The position numbers and the translations under genes were made by a program. A stretch of DNA of 64,000 nt from Channallabes apus (lineage: Eukaryota; Chordata; Actinopteri; Siluriformes; Clariidae), in NCBI GenBank assembly GCA_030522415.1, contig CM060109.1, positions 29,075,892 to 29,139,891 of the forward strand. The letters run 5' to 3'. The notes beneath the pieces are model-generated. The model saw only the letters and a program-made list of their open reading frames with translations. It ran no database searches and had not been told where the DNA came from. Below, piece by piece: positions 15,401 to 25,900 of this stretch (its first letter is position 1; the number at the start of each line of letters is the position of its first letter).

Positions 15401-18400
15401 TTTTAGTGTTTGTCATTTTATGAGCAACAGTTAATAGGTAAATAATTTTAATGAACTGCCAGGTAAATTTAGATGTTTCAATGGTTAATTTCCTGTCCAC
15501 AATTTTATGCTTGTTAGGACTTGACAATTGGGGGATACCAGGTGAGGATGGAGCAAAAGGAGAAGTAGGAGAGCCCGGTATTCCTAACACTGAAATTGGG
15601 TTTCCTGGAGCTCATGGCCTTAAAGGATCAATAGGAGATACAGGTGGGTCATTAGATGCCAAATATATTTTTTAATTTGTTTGTTTGTCTGTTTGCATAT
15701 TTTTCCTTTAAAAATAATTTATAAAAAATAACAGATTTTTCCGGGCGGCACGGTGGTGTAGTGGTTAGCACTGTCGCCTTGCACCTCCAGGGTCCGGGTT
15801 CGATTCTCCGGTCAGGCTCGATTTCAGTTTCTGAATTAAAAAAATGCAGGGAGTTTGCATGTTCTCCCCGTGCTTGGTGGGTTTCCTCCGGGTACTCCAC
15901 AGTCCAAAGATATGCAGGTTAGGCTAATTGGTATTCCCAAATTGACCGTAGTGTGTGAATGAGTGTGTGAATATGCGTATGAGTGTGTGCCCTGCGATGG
16001 ATTGGCACCCTGTCCAGGGTGTACCCCGCCTTGTGCCCTAAGCCTCCTGGGATAGGCTCCAGGCCCCCCGCGACCCCAAATAGAGGATAAAGCGGTATAG
16101 AAGATGAATGAATCAATGAACAGATTTTTCCAATCTCTAAAATGCTGCTTTTTTTTTTTTTAGGTGATCAGGGTGAACCGGGTCCTCCAGGAGATCAAGG
16201 GCCTCCAGGTTCCCAGGGAATTCCTGGTAAAAAGGGTTTTTCAGGGGACACAGGACTTACTGGTCAGAAAGGTCTTCCAGGTAAAGACTTTGATATATTG
16301 GATGCAGTTAGCAGCATGAGATCATATTTCCCATATCATAACATTATCATAATGTTATCATAACATAATCATTAATCTCACTACTGTGATGGTCATGCAT
16401 AGGCTATTGTAGTATGAATCACTCTTTCTGATCTTTTGTTGATTTAGGCTTTCCAGGACCCACTGGTCTGCCAGGTTTTCCATCTCCATCTGGAGCTTTA
16501 GGAGAACGTGGCATTCCCGGGAATCCTGGAATCCCAGGACCAAAAGGGCCCCCAGGAAACATAGGAGATAAAGGATTTCCTGGAGAGTCTGGTGTATCAG
16601 GAGGAAAAGGTTTGGTCCCAAATTCTAGCAATTTAAATGTGTATTGCCTAGTTAATATTATATACAAACAACTGTTACATGTTTACGTTTAAGACACTTA
16701 GAATGTCTATTCCTTTAAGTAAGAACAGAAAGCTAATCTTACCCTGTACCTGTTTTTTTTTTTTTTTTTAATTCCTGGGTTACAGGTACAAATGGAGCCA
16801 TGGGAGATATGGGTGTCCCAGGACCACATGGATTACATGGTGATAGAGGTGTTCCTGGGTATAAAGGAGAGAGTGGGCCACCAGGTATATAAATTGTTAT
16901 GCTGTATTCTTCCTCTTTGAAATCTGAAAATTTTTATTCAAAATATATATAATTAAAATTGTGCATGTTCATCAGAAGTATGTATGTTTACAAAAAATAA
17001 TGTTATATGTCCATGTTATAAAAGCCCCTCCATGTATTACCTCCTCCAGGTCCACCTGGCCCCCCCGGTGATAAAGGACTCCCATCAGTTCCTGTAATGG
17101 TGCCAGGTGAGAGAGGACCCCCTGGTCCACTTGGTGAGCAAGGAATACAAGGAGAGAGGGGGAAGTTCGGGAATTTGGGACCCCCTGGTGATGCAGGTAA
17201 ATTAAAGGTTTCTGAATTTAAAGAATTTAATGATTATATTTTCATTTTAATTACATGAACATTTATTATATTTTTAGAGGTTGTCACTTTAATGCATTTT
17301 CTTGCCCTAGGGTATATTGGACCAAAGGGGCACAAGGGAATGCAAGGGCTACCTGGAATTCCTGGAACACCAGGTGCCCGTGGGAATGTCGGACTAACAG
17401 GACACCAAGGCCTCCAGGGCCTAGAAGGTAAAGTTCTTGGCTGAGCAGACGTGTTAAGAAGTTAAAGTGGCAGGTCAACATGATATTCTGGCTCACCTCA
17501 GAATAATTAAGCAGTGTATTGCTTATGGGGCGGTTAGCAGTGGTTAGCACTGTCGCCTTGTACCTCCAAGTTCTGGGTTCGATTACTGAACAGGCTCGAT
17601 TCTCGTCACTGTGTGCATGGAGTTTGCATGTTCTCCCCGTGCTTGGTGGTTTTCCTCCGGGTACTCTGGTTTCCTCCCACAGTCCAAAGACATGCAGATT
17701 AGGCTAATTGCCGTTTCCAAATTGCACGTAGTATGTGAGTGTATGTGTGTGTGCCCGGCGTTGGATTGTCACCCTGTCCAGGGTGTAACCCGCCTCGTGC
17801 CCTAAGCCTCCTGGGATAGACTCCAGGCCCCCGCGACCCTGAATACAGGATAAAGCGGTATAGAAGATGAGTGAGTGAGTATTGCTTCTTGGGAGACAAA
17901 ATCAAGTAAATGGTCTGCACTGCTGCTAAAGAATAGTGCTTCAGGCCTTCAATAGTTCAACATCTGGGCATGCTATATGGTGTTGTTACCCTTTATCCTG
18001 TAATATAAAAGTCTGTAATGAAAAAATGGAAATAATTTTCCGTTTGTGAGATATGTACGTTTCTCTATGGGATTTAAAAGGTTGTGAACATTTCAGGAAG
18101 CCGTGGCCGCCCTGGTATTCCTGGTCCCACTGGTATGCCAGGACGCAGTGTAAGTGTTGGGTACCTCCTGGTGAAACACAGTCAGTCTGATCAGACACCA
18201 ATGTGCCCTGTGGGAATGTCCAAGCTGTGGGAGGGATACAGCTTGCTTTACTTTGAAGGTCAGGAGAAAGCTCATAATCAGGACCTTGGTAAGTAAATAA
18301 GTCTTTATCAGTTCTCCAGAGAGTTAATATTAAATCTCTAACTATTTGTGATATAATATAATAATATAATAAGAATAAGGTCAGCACCATTTTTGATGTA

Positions 18401-19860
18401 CACCATAAATCAGTTCTTTAAGAACATTTTCTACTGCATCCTCCAGGTTTGGCAGGCTCTTGTCTCCCTCGATTCAACACCATGCCATTCCTGTATTGCA
18501 ACCCTGGTGATGTTTGTTACTATGCTAGTCGCAACGACAAGTCGTACTGGCTTTCCACAACTGCCCCTATTCCCATGATGCCTGTGGAAGAGTCAGAAAT
18601 AAAGCCCTATATCAGCCGCTGTTCAGTATGTGAGGCTCCATCTGTGGCAATAGCTGTGCACAGTCAAGACATAACTATCCCACATTGCCCTTTAGGCTGG
18701 AGAAGCTTATGGATTGGCTACTCTTTCCTGATGGTAAGCAATCACTCATTTCTCATTATTGTCACCCATTTTATTGTAATTCTACACAAATGTATACATT
18801 TTTTTTATCTTTTTTTTTTTAAATCTTTTTTATTGGAAATTTAAACAAGATACATGGACATACATACTGTACAGTACCTATGCCATGCTATCTTTTTTTT
18901 CACCCATTCTACACCCCTATCCTAAAACTACAGCCAGTCTGCTAAAAAAAAAGTATACATTATCAAACAAAAGAATAATAAAAAGAAAAAAACATTTTTT
19001 TAGAAAATGAAACATAAAAAAAATTATCTTTCATTACCGATCGCCTTCATCTAAGTTTTCAAAGTGGCTCCTAAATGGTTGCCAGACATTAAACTTCTGA
19101 GTGGATCCAGGAATCTACAGATTTTTTTCTAGTTGAATAAAACACAAGATCTCTTTAATCCATTGAGCACCCAATGTTGGCAAACTGCTCCTTCCACTTA
19201 GACTATCATAATGGCCTTAGCATCATTCAGCGAGCACTTGGCGAGTCATATGCAGTAGCGTAGCTGGTTCCTGCTTACATCGGTCACATGTGAGATCAAA
19301 GTCCTCTTTGTGTTTAAGGCAAACTGATGATAAGTCAATTCTATGTACTGTATTATCTTTTGCCAGTGTTTTTCTGAAATTTGTTCTTCTATATCATTTT
19401 CCCATTTACCTTTACCATCTAATGTGGCTGAATTACGTGTGTTTAATAACATATATACCATCACACAAATTTATTTTTGCAAGTGCTAGCACCTGAATTG
19501 GTAGATGAAAAGCTTAGATAAAAAAATTGACATTAGAATTTGGTACAGCCTAGCAAGTAATGCAAAACTGTGTGCTGGGTTGCAAACTTTGTCTTTCCTA
19601 CACAGCATACAGCAGCTGGAGATGAAGGAGGTGGCCAGTCTCTGGTGTCTCCAGGCTCGTGTCTAGAGGATTTCCGCACAACCCCCTTCATTGAGTGTAA
19701 CGGAGCTAAGGGTACCTGTCACTACTTCTCCAACAAGCACAGTTTCTGGCTGACGTCCATTGATCAGTCATTCCACAGTACACCAGAGTCTGAGACGCTT
19801 AAGGCTGGACAGCTCCTCTCACGCATCAGTCGCTGCCAAGTCTGCATGAAGAACCTGTGA
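80..19860 (+). CDS. col4a2: Collagen type IV alpha-2 chain, 3' 40 exons (5' end outside window)
   Basis: Encodes 1487 residues of a basement-membrane collagen chain: a long interrupted Gly-X-Y helix, then a C-terminal NC1 domain; it trimerises with alpha-1 chains in the ER and is secreted. Exons: 80-115, 230-283, 379-414, 504-545, 653-715, 831-884, 3663-3713, 3823-3858, 3950-3994, 4129-4189, 4330-4431, 4541-4684, 5224-5295, 5439-5590, 5695-5767, 5852-5958, 6161-6344, 6741-6785, 8406-8474, 8572-8670, 8789-9010, 9153-9314, 9438-9608, 11029-11172, 11292-11420, 12754-12935, 13071-13134, 13313-13387, 13480-13587, 13713-13820, 14687-14758, 15518-15643, 16164-16280, 16448-16609, 16786-16884, 17050-17196, 17311-17427, 18097-18288, 18447-18733, 19606-19860. 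Phases agree throughout; most later introns split a Gly codon, as usual for this family. Assigned to alpha-2, not alpha-4, from the NC1 wording (ending [11 protein letters not shown]) and from the rab20-naxd neighbours. About 220 N-terminal residues are missing compared with the ~1710-residue family length. Confidence 0.96.
885..3662 (+). other. Large col4a2 intron with old repeat and CA microsatellite
   Basis: The intron holds no coding sequence I can support. Roughly 2570-3600 looks like an old dispersed repeat: the word CTCGTAAACCAA occurs near both ends (2592 and 3562), and a ~355-bp internal unit (TTAACCTGCAC... then GTGTTTCC... then a GT run) appears twice, around 2712 and 3077. The short open frames at 3126-3472 come from GT/CA repeats. 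I see nothing recognisable in 885-2570. Confidence 0.45.
2906..2960. repeat. (CA)n microsatellite
   Basis: Uninterrupted CA dinucleotide run of about 27 units in the large col4a2 intron. Confidence 0.95.
4758..5062. mobile_element. Short foldback MITE in col4a2 intron
   Basis: The left end (ACTTTTGACTGTGCAGAATAACAGAAC region, ~4780-4803) recurs inverted at ~5010-5045 (GTTCTGTTATTCTTACACAATCAAAAGT region). About 45 bp of imperfect inverted repeat enclose ~200 bp without coding potential. The end sequence (TTCAAGT...AAAA) resembles the mariner-type termini seen at 21168-21742. Exact borders are uncertain. Confidence 0.5.
7319..7851 (-). mobile_element. Tc1-like element with long inverted termini, internally deleted
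   Basis: Flanked by TA on both sides (7317-7318, 7852-7853). The ends CAGGCCAAAGGTTTGGACAC and its complement match, and the inverted arms extend about 140 bp each (7319-7458 and 7710-7851). The remaining interior, on the minus strand, encodes the C-terminal part of a Tc1 transposase with the signature [21 protein letters not shown]. The rest of the transposase is lost, so this copy cannot move by itself. Confidence 0.85.
7863..8240 (+). mobile_element. Second Tc1-like remnant, truncated
   Basis: Starts with the Tc1-type end CAGTCAAAAGTTTGGAC just after the preceding element. Contains the N-terminal Tc1 region around 8080-8160 (reading CTCTGCTGCAGAGGAG and onward, the helix-turn-helix part in other Tc1 copies). 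No clear right terminus or open transposase frame. Confidence 0.55.
9762..10022 (+). repeat. Degraded tRNA-derived SINE copy
   Basis: Shows the A-box-like TTAGTGGTTAGCGCTGTTAC and a body parallel to the better copies in this window (CCCTGTGCTCTT, CAGTCCAAAGACGTG, GACACCCCATTCAAGG). Strongly diverged, without clear target duplication. Confidence 0.6.
10195..10262 (+). repeat. Possible retroposon 3' tail ending in (GAA)n
   Basis: The phrase CACCCCTAAAAGGGAACAG followed by AAGAAGAAGAAG resembles 3' ends of fish non-LTR retroposons. Recognition is by eye and weak; the surrounding 9609-11028 intron otherwise holds nothing I can name. Confidence 0.3.
11943..12309 (+). repeat. tRNA-derived SINE, full length, with 13-bp target duplication
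   Basis: Head: GGTGTAGTGGTTAGCACTG (A box) and GGTTCGATTCC (B box). Body: CATGTTCTCCCCGTGCTTGG, CAGTCCAAAGATATGCAGG, a GT microsatellite, then GATGGATTGGCACCCTGTCC and a tail of GAAT repeats. AATATTTACAATA is repeated exactly on both sides (11930-11942 and 12310-12322), showing target-primed insertion. Open frames across it are by-products. Confidence 0.93.
12407..12480. repeat. (AT)n microsatellite
   Basis: About 74 bases of TA/AT with one interruption (ACT near 12448), in the col4a2 intron before exon 12754-12935. Confidence 0.9.
13881..14089. mobile_element. 209-bp mariner-type MITE
   Basis: TA on both sides; inverted ends of about 40 bp (left CAGAGACAGCCAAAAAATC..., right ...TTTTTTGGGCTGACTG) extend into AAATGTGTATA/TATACACATTT. 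AT-rich interior without coding sequence. Confidence 0.75.
14880..15270. repeat. Unclassified GC-richer insertion in col4a2 intron
   Basis: This stretch is visibly richer in CG dinucleotides than the AT-rich intron around it and contains no splice-compatible exon. Its composition suggests an old transposon or retroposon fragment, but I cannot assign a family. Confidence 0.3.
15743..16119 (+). repeat. tRNA-derived SINE with 12-bp target duplication
   Basis: Same family as 11943-12309, with head CACGGTGGTGTAGTGGTTAG and tail GAATGAATCAATG. ACAGATTTTTCC is repeated exactly at 15731-15742 and 16120-16131. It lies just upstream of col4a2 exon 16164-16280, so the right duplication sits about 30 bases from a splice acceptor. 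Confidence 0.92.
17525..17878 (+). repeat. tRNA-derived SINE with damaged head
   Basis: Same family; the head reads GGGGCGGTTAGCAGTGGTTAGCAC, lacking the usual CACGGTGGTGTA block, so its A box is partly lost. GTATTGCTT flanks it (17516-17524 and 17879-17887). Confidence 0.88.
18142..19860 (+). other. col4a2: NC1 (C4) trimerisation domain of col4a2, three exons
   Basis: The last three exons (18097-18288, 18447-18733, 19606-19860) encode the tandem C4 repeats. The domain opens after the final Gly-X-Y run with the signature YLLVKHSQ and contains [19 protein letters not shown] in the first repeat and its counterpart [19 protein letters not shown] in the second. The paired cysteines of each repeat are present. 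The Met of the APIPMMPV segment and the Lys of TLKAG sit where known family members form the sulfilimine cross-link between trimers; that equivalence is inferred from alignment by eye. The domain drives chain selection and head-to-head network assembly outside the cell. Confidence 0.93.
18800..19500 (-). repeat. LINE (L1-like) fragment in col4a2 intron
   Basis: On the minus strand, 19246-19464 reads as the segment after the reverse-transcriptase core in L1-type elements ([18 protein letters not shown]). The neighbouring minus-strand sequence continues the similarity with stops and frameshifts. No intact frame remains. Family assignment is from remembered motifs only. Confidence 0.5.
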
Positions 19861-20020
19861 CTTGGATGAACTTTGACTTGAGGGTGAAATTTTAACATTT
19901 TTGTGTGCAGTCCAGTACAGAATGCCATAGTAAGCTGTTCATACAGGTTATAAAATGTTGCTAGTTATGATTAAGTTCATAAACCAAACCTGGATTTTTG
20001 AAATAAAAACTATAAGAAAT
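19861..20020 (+). other. col4a2: Probable col4a2 3' UTR with polyadenylation signal
   Basis: AATAAA at 20002-20007, about 140 bases after the stop, is the nearest candidate signal. A second AATAAA at 20790-20795 could give a longer transcript. No transcript evidence is available to choose. Confidence 0.5.
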
Positions 20021-21167
20021 TATATACTGCATACATATTACACCATGATGGATGACGCACAGTTATTCTTCATTATTATGTACCCCTCCCTATATGCCTA
20101 AGGACTGAAGATATGTAAATGTGTTGAGAACAGGGGTCAAAGAAGCATCAAAAGCTTAGTATTCTTATCTTTACTCATGTTATATTTGAAATGGTGCTTT
20201 TCTTAACTTATTACCTCACTCATCAGCGTGATTTGTGTAATTGAGATTACCAAGTAAATCATACAGCAGAACCAAAGACGCCCATGTTAATACACTGCTT
20301 CCCTTATATTCATCTTTGTATGACACTTCCTATAGCTATTAGATACTTTTCACTGATTTAAACAACAGCTAAATGCTTTACACTATAAACTCTATGTTTA
20401 GTGTTGGAACAATACAACCGTCTGATCGACACCTCAACTAGTGTTGCTTTACATACGCATTTAATCATGATTTTACCGTCAGATAATTAACTCGTTTTAC
20501 TAACACTCTTCTCCAAATGTAAATTTTGTTCTGTGGGGAATTATTTGCACTTAAATACAGTATAGTGTTATTATTCTACGCTTCCTCAGCAGCCTCTGAG
20601 CACAAGCACGCACCTCTTTACAAAAACAGAACAGAGAACTGTTTCTCTGACATCCGGAGCAGAACATCTCGTCTTATTGAACGTGCTTTATGGATTCCTT
20701 TGTTTCTAATCTGTTACACAGACTGCACTGATATTACATAATGAAAATGTCCTAAATATATAGATTTCTTTTCTTGCACAGCAAAGACAAATAAAAAGCT
20801 TGTTTAATACTCCTTTTTAAAAGCTGATATTTAATGATTGATAGACCAAATTCAGGCGAATTACCCGATTTGTACTTTGCTCAACCACACATACTTCTCA
20901 GTTTTAGCCTTTGACCATAAACAAGTGAAAAAATTCAACAATTGGTTGCTGCATTGAACGTTAACATGTTAACAATGTATTTATGTGGGATATTTTTGGA
21001 CCATGCACTGAATGACTGTTAGCATTACTGAACAACAACAACAAATAAAATACATCTGTTTGTTAAGTTTTACAGATTTTTTGTTTGCCCAAATCAGGGC
21101 AGGTTTAATATTATTGCATATTTTATTATTGAAGCACATTTCCCATGATAAAGTATGATTAATACTA

Positions 21168-21742
21168 TGAGGGGCATTCAAGTCAAACTAGTACACGTAA
21201 ATGAAGAAATAAAACTGATCGATATTTACAGAATATTTCGAACAACAGTATTGAGGTGAGACTCTCAGCTGCAGCAAAACACTTGAACGGTGCAAACATC
21301 TTAAAGACAGTATATGAATAACAATCTCGGTTGAGGTAGCTCGGAGCCGACTGCAAAGTGGAATGTCGAAAAAAAAAGAAAAATCGACAGATAACTTAAT
21401 GCCAATTTGAGAAAGAGATGCACCCATGTGTAGGAAATGTACACACAGTCATTCACTAACCACTTGCACATTACATGAACTCAGCTAGAAGTCATCGCTA
21501 TATCCGCATACAGTCTACATGCATTTTTCACATGTTTGGGCCATTTAAGGAGTTCCTAGCAGGCCAGCAATTCAGAATGACTCAGGCAGGCACCAAGTAC
21601 CAAGCACTAATGAAATGCTGGAATAAGTGCATTAGTGTAGCAGGGAATTATATAGAGAATTAAAGAGAGTTTATTTACTCTTATAAATGAGTACTGTATT
21701 TTGCACAATCACAAGTCCCAGTTTTGACTTGAACACCCCGTG
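21168..21742 (+). mobile_element. Internally deleted mariner-like element
   Basis: TA at both ends; termini GGGGCATTCAAGTCAAAC and GTTTTGACTTGAACACCCC are inverted. The interior keeps the start of a mariner transposase near 21200 and its C-terminal end at ~21530-21570 (FHMFGPFKEFLAGQQF), with the catalytic middle missing. Lies between col4a2 and rab20. Confidence 0.8.
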
Positions 21743-21759
21743 TATTATTAAAATTTTCC

Positions 21760-22080
21760 AGGAGGTATGATGATGGCATGGTTAACATTGTCACAACCCC
21801 AGGGTCCCTGTGTCGATTCTAAACTCGGGTTACTACAGTATCTGTGTGGAGTTCCACATTGTCTTCTTATGTCCATCATACAGTATGTTTCCGATGAGTA
21901 AGTGGAATATGTTTTGAGAAGGTTGATTCATTCGGCTGTGCTACGCTAATAAAGGCCATAAGTGTGAATGTGTGCACAAAATGTCCTGTAATTGATTGCC
22001 AGCCCATTCTGTGTGCCTTGTGCCCAGTGTTCCAGGTATAGACTCTGAAGCCACTCAGAAATATAACTAATGGGGGTGAG
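21760..22080 (+). repeat. Very degraded SINE-like copy
   Basis: Weak parallel to the SINE family (GGCATGGTTAACATTGTCAC, CCCAGGGTCCCTGTGTCGATT, TGATTGCCAGCCCATTCTG). Assignment is tentative. The rest of the col4a2-rab20 interval (20020-22975) shows nothing else I can name. Confidence 0.4.
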
Positions 22081-22975
22081 ATTATGATACATGGACAAAA
22101 GTACTGTACTATATATATTGACAAATAATGTTCAAATACATATATGGACTTGCCCAAAAACAATTTAGAAGCATCAAATTGCACAGAATATTATTCTATA
22201 CTGAAGTTTTGTGATTGACCTTTACTGGAACTAAGGAGCCAAAAACTGTTGACAATACTCAATACGCAAAGAGGGGTTATAAAGTTTGGTGTGAAAGAGA
22301 CTTGACCACAACCCCTCTGAACACTTTTGGGATTGATCTGAAGACTACAGTACATTCCAGGCCTCTCATGCCCCTGCACATTGCAAAATCAAGCTTGGGG
22401 TAGAGGAAAGTCCACCCTGATTTCTATAGTATTTTAAGAATGAAGCTCTACCTTTAAAAATACTCTTCCCTCTTGTTTTCCTCTTCTTGTTTCTGCACTG
22501 TGACCCCAACCAGCCAAAAGCGAGAACTGAAGTTTAATAAATACAGATAATCTGCATGCTAACTTACAATCATGTTTATTCTTTTAATTAAAAAAATAAT
22601 AATAATACTTAAGATTTTATTTGTTTTATAATCTTACTTATAAGATAGTATATATAGATAATTTGTTACAAGATTGTTTCATTAAAAAAAGTGATAAATT
22701 AAAGTACCTGTAATCACAGCACATGACGTATAATTAAAATATATCACAGTAGGGCATATAAAACATACTGTTAAACAACTTAAGTGTTCCTTTCAGGTCA
22801 TGTTCAACTTGATTAATACTTATTTTTCCTTGTTAAATAATTAACAACATTGTTACAAATTATTCAATTTACAGAATTTTGGTCATCCTTTCCAACAGAA
22901 GGGTTACCAGGATTTTCGATGAAATGTAAACAACTTTCTGCACTTTCGTTGTTTTAAATTCCATTTTAGACCCTC

Positions 22976-25900
22976 CTAGGCACAACAGCCAGCTTTAGTC
23001 CTCTTAACTGTACTGGGTGCTTCCAGATCAACAGTGCCCTCAGCCTCATTCCGCTTCTTTAAGATTGAGGGCACAACCAAGTCAAACACTGTTTCAAACA
23101 ACACATCCACGTTGTAGCCGGTTTTGGCACTGGTCTCAAAGACCATCCTTTCAGCGGGCAGACAGGCCTTCTCTTCCAGCCCTTTGTAATGTAGCACACG
23201 CCCATAAAGAGCCATGGCATCTTCTCTGTTCACCTGTTTGCGCTGAAGGGAGGAGGAAGAAAAAGATGAACGTGCAGACTTGTTCTCCTCCCCTCTGTCC
23301 GGATTTGAAGCTTGTGCATTCGAGTCAGTCAGATCAGCTTTGTTGCCTACTATGGCAAAGATACAGTCAGCATTGGCGGTGTCAGTTAGGGATAGAAATC
23401 GGTCCTCCAATTCTACGTAGCTTTGCCAGCTGGTTGTGTCATAGGTGAGGATGACTGCAGCTGCACCACGGCAGTACATAGAGCCAAGACCATGGAACTG
23501 TTCACGACCTAGAAGACAATCCAGTCAGGGTAAGGGGAAAGAAAACAAGAGAGGAATTAAATGAAGTAAATAAAAACATATTTTCTAACATTTTTCAGAC
23601 ACCATGTACAATATTTAAATTGGCAAAGTGAAAAACAATAGCCCTCAGTCTCATGACAATAGCTGCTACTGACTACACATCTGTGCATGCCTGAGGATGT
23701 GAGACTGGGCTTTGTTCTTCATTCTGTACCACATTTTGCAAATAAGTACTGTAAACGCTGATGTCAGCATTCTGAACCTGAAAGCATTCTGAATGAGATG
23801 ATATGAAATTATATCTATAATATTAACCCTATTAATATTAATAAATAGAGTTAATATTAGATATGATTATAGATTAATAACCCTGTAGCCCTGCATTTAT
23901 TATATAAAGTTTGAAAAAAGAATCTGAAGATTTTATCCTGAACATGTTAAAGCCCAGACCTCAAACCAACTGAAACTCTGAGGTGAGACTTTGTCATTAA
24001 CAGTCTCTATTCAATTTGACTACATCGGACATCAGCTTAAGCAATTTTGCCAGGTATGAGCAGGATCCAGACAGATCACAACAAATATGCTTGTGAATGC
24101 AGCCAAGGTTCGCTCCGTCAAGAACGTATAGTGTATTCAGGCATACTGTACAGTATTAAATTCTTTGGCAATGTATTATCTGCAGTACAAAAATTGTTAT
24201 ACACTGTGTTCCAAATTATTATGCAAATAGGATGTAAGTGTCAAACATTAAATGTTTAGTTTTTAAATTAAACTCATGGATGGTGTTGTGTCTCAGGGCT
24301 CTTTGAATCACTGAAATTAATCTTAGACACCTGCAATAATTAGTTTGCCAGATGAGCCCAATTAAAGAAAAAGTACTGAAGAAGGTTGTTCCCCGTTATT
24401 AAGCAGGCCACAGGTTTCAAGCGATATGGGAAAGAAAAAGGATCTTTCTGCTGCTGAAAAGCATAAAATAGTGCAATGCCTTGGACAAGGTATGAAAACA
24501 TTAGGTATTTCACAAAAACTCATCATACTTTGAAGACATTTGTGGCCGATTCAGAGTACAGACAGGTTCGTGCAGATGAAGGCAGAATGAGGAAGGTGTC
24601 TGGCAGACAAATTTATCGGATTGAGAGCGCAGCTGCTGAAATGCCATTACAAAGCAGCAAACAGGTATTTGAAGTTGCTGGTGCCTCTGGAGTCCCGCGA
24701 ACCTCAAGGTGTAGGATCCTTTAAAGGCTTGCAGTTGTGCATAAACCTACTATTCGCCACCCCTAACCAATACTCACAAGCAGAAATGGATGCAGTGGGC
24801 CCAGGCATACATGAAGACAAGTTTTCAAACAGTATTGTTTACTGATGAGTGTCGTGCAACCCTGGATGGTCCAGATGGATGGAGTAGTGGATGGTTGGTG
24901 GATGGCCGCCATGTCCCAACAAGACTGCGATGTCAACAAGAGGTGCCGGAGTCATGTTTTGGGCCGGAATCATGGGGAGAGAGCTGGTAGGCCGCTTTAG
25001 GGTCCCTGAAGGTGTGAAAATGACCTCTGCAAAGTATGTTGACTGACCACTTTCTTCCATGGTACAAAAAGAAGAAACGTGACTTCTGTAGCAAAATCAA
25101 CTTCATGCACGACAATGCACCATCTCATGCTGCAAAGAATACCTCTGTGTCATTGGCTGCTATGGGAGTAAAAGATGAGAAACTCATGGTGTGGCCACCA
25201 TCCTCCCCTGACCTCAAACCCATTGAAAACCTTTGGAGAATCTTCAAAAGATCTATGTGGGTGGGAGGCAGTTTGATTCAAAACAGCAGCTCTGGGAGGC
25301 TATTCTGACATCCCGCAAAGAAATTCAAGCAGAAACTGTCCAAAAACTCAAGTTCAATGGATGCAAGAATTGTGAAGGTGATATCAAAGAAGGGGTCCTA
25401 TGTTAAGATGTAACATGCCCTGTTAGAATGTTTTTGATTGAAATAGTTATTGATTTCAGTAAATATGACCCCCTAATGCTGCAAATTCAACAAAAGCCCA
25501 TTTTCAGTTCTTTACAACCTATACAATGTTTTAACTCTGTTGTGCACAATAATTTGGAACAGTGCATTTTCAGGTTTTTTTTTTTTTAAATAAATATTGT
25601 CATCATTAGGAGGTTTGTTCAATAAACTTCTAATTATACTCCAATAGGTACAGTAAAAATATACTGACTGTCATTGCCGTTGACCAATTATCAGAGAAAG
25701 ATATAATTTGCGTAATAATTTGGAACGCAGTGTACACATTTATTATTTAGGGCGGCCTTGCACCTCCAGGGTCCGGGTTTAAGTCCCGGTGAGGTGCGAT
25801 TCCAGTCTCAACAAACAGCTCTTACTTCCAGTATTGTATGTCATAAGCAAAGATGCATTTGAAAACATTGCCACATAAAAATAAACTTGTATAAAGATCG

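Noticed and set aside
80..19860. Assignment to col4a4 or col4a6
   Set aside because: The NC1 wording ([30 protein letters not shown]) and the rab20/naxd neighbours fit alpha-2 best.
21475..21663. 62-residue frame as a small gene
   Set aside because: It is the C-terminal remnant of a mariner transposase (HMFGPFKEFLAG).
23017..23448. 143-residue plus-strand frame
   Set aside because: It is the complement of rab20 exon 2, whose GTPase motifs are decisive.
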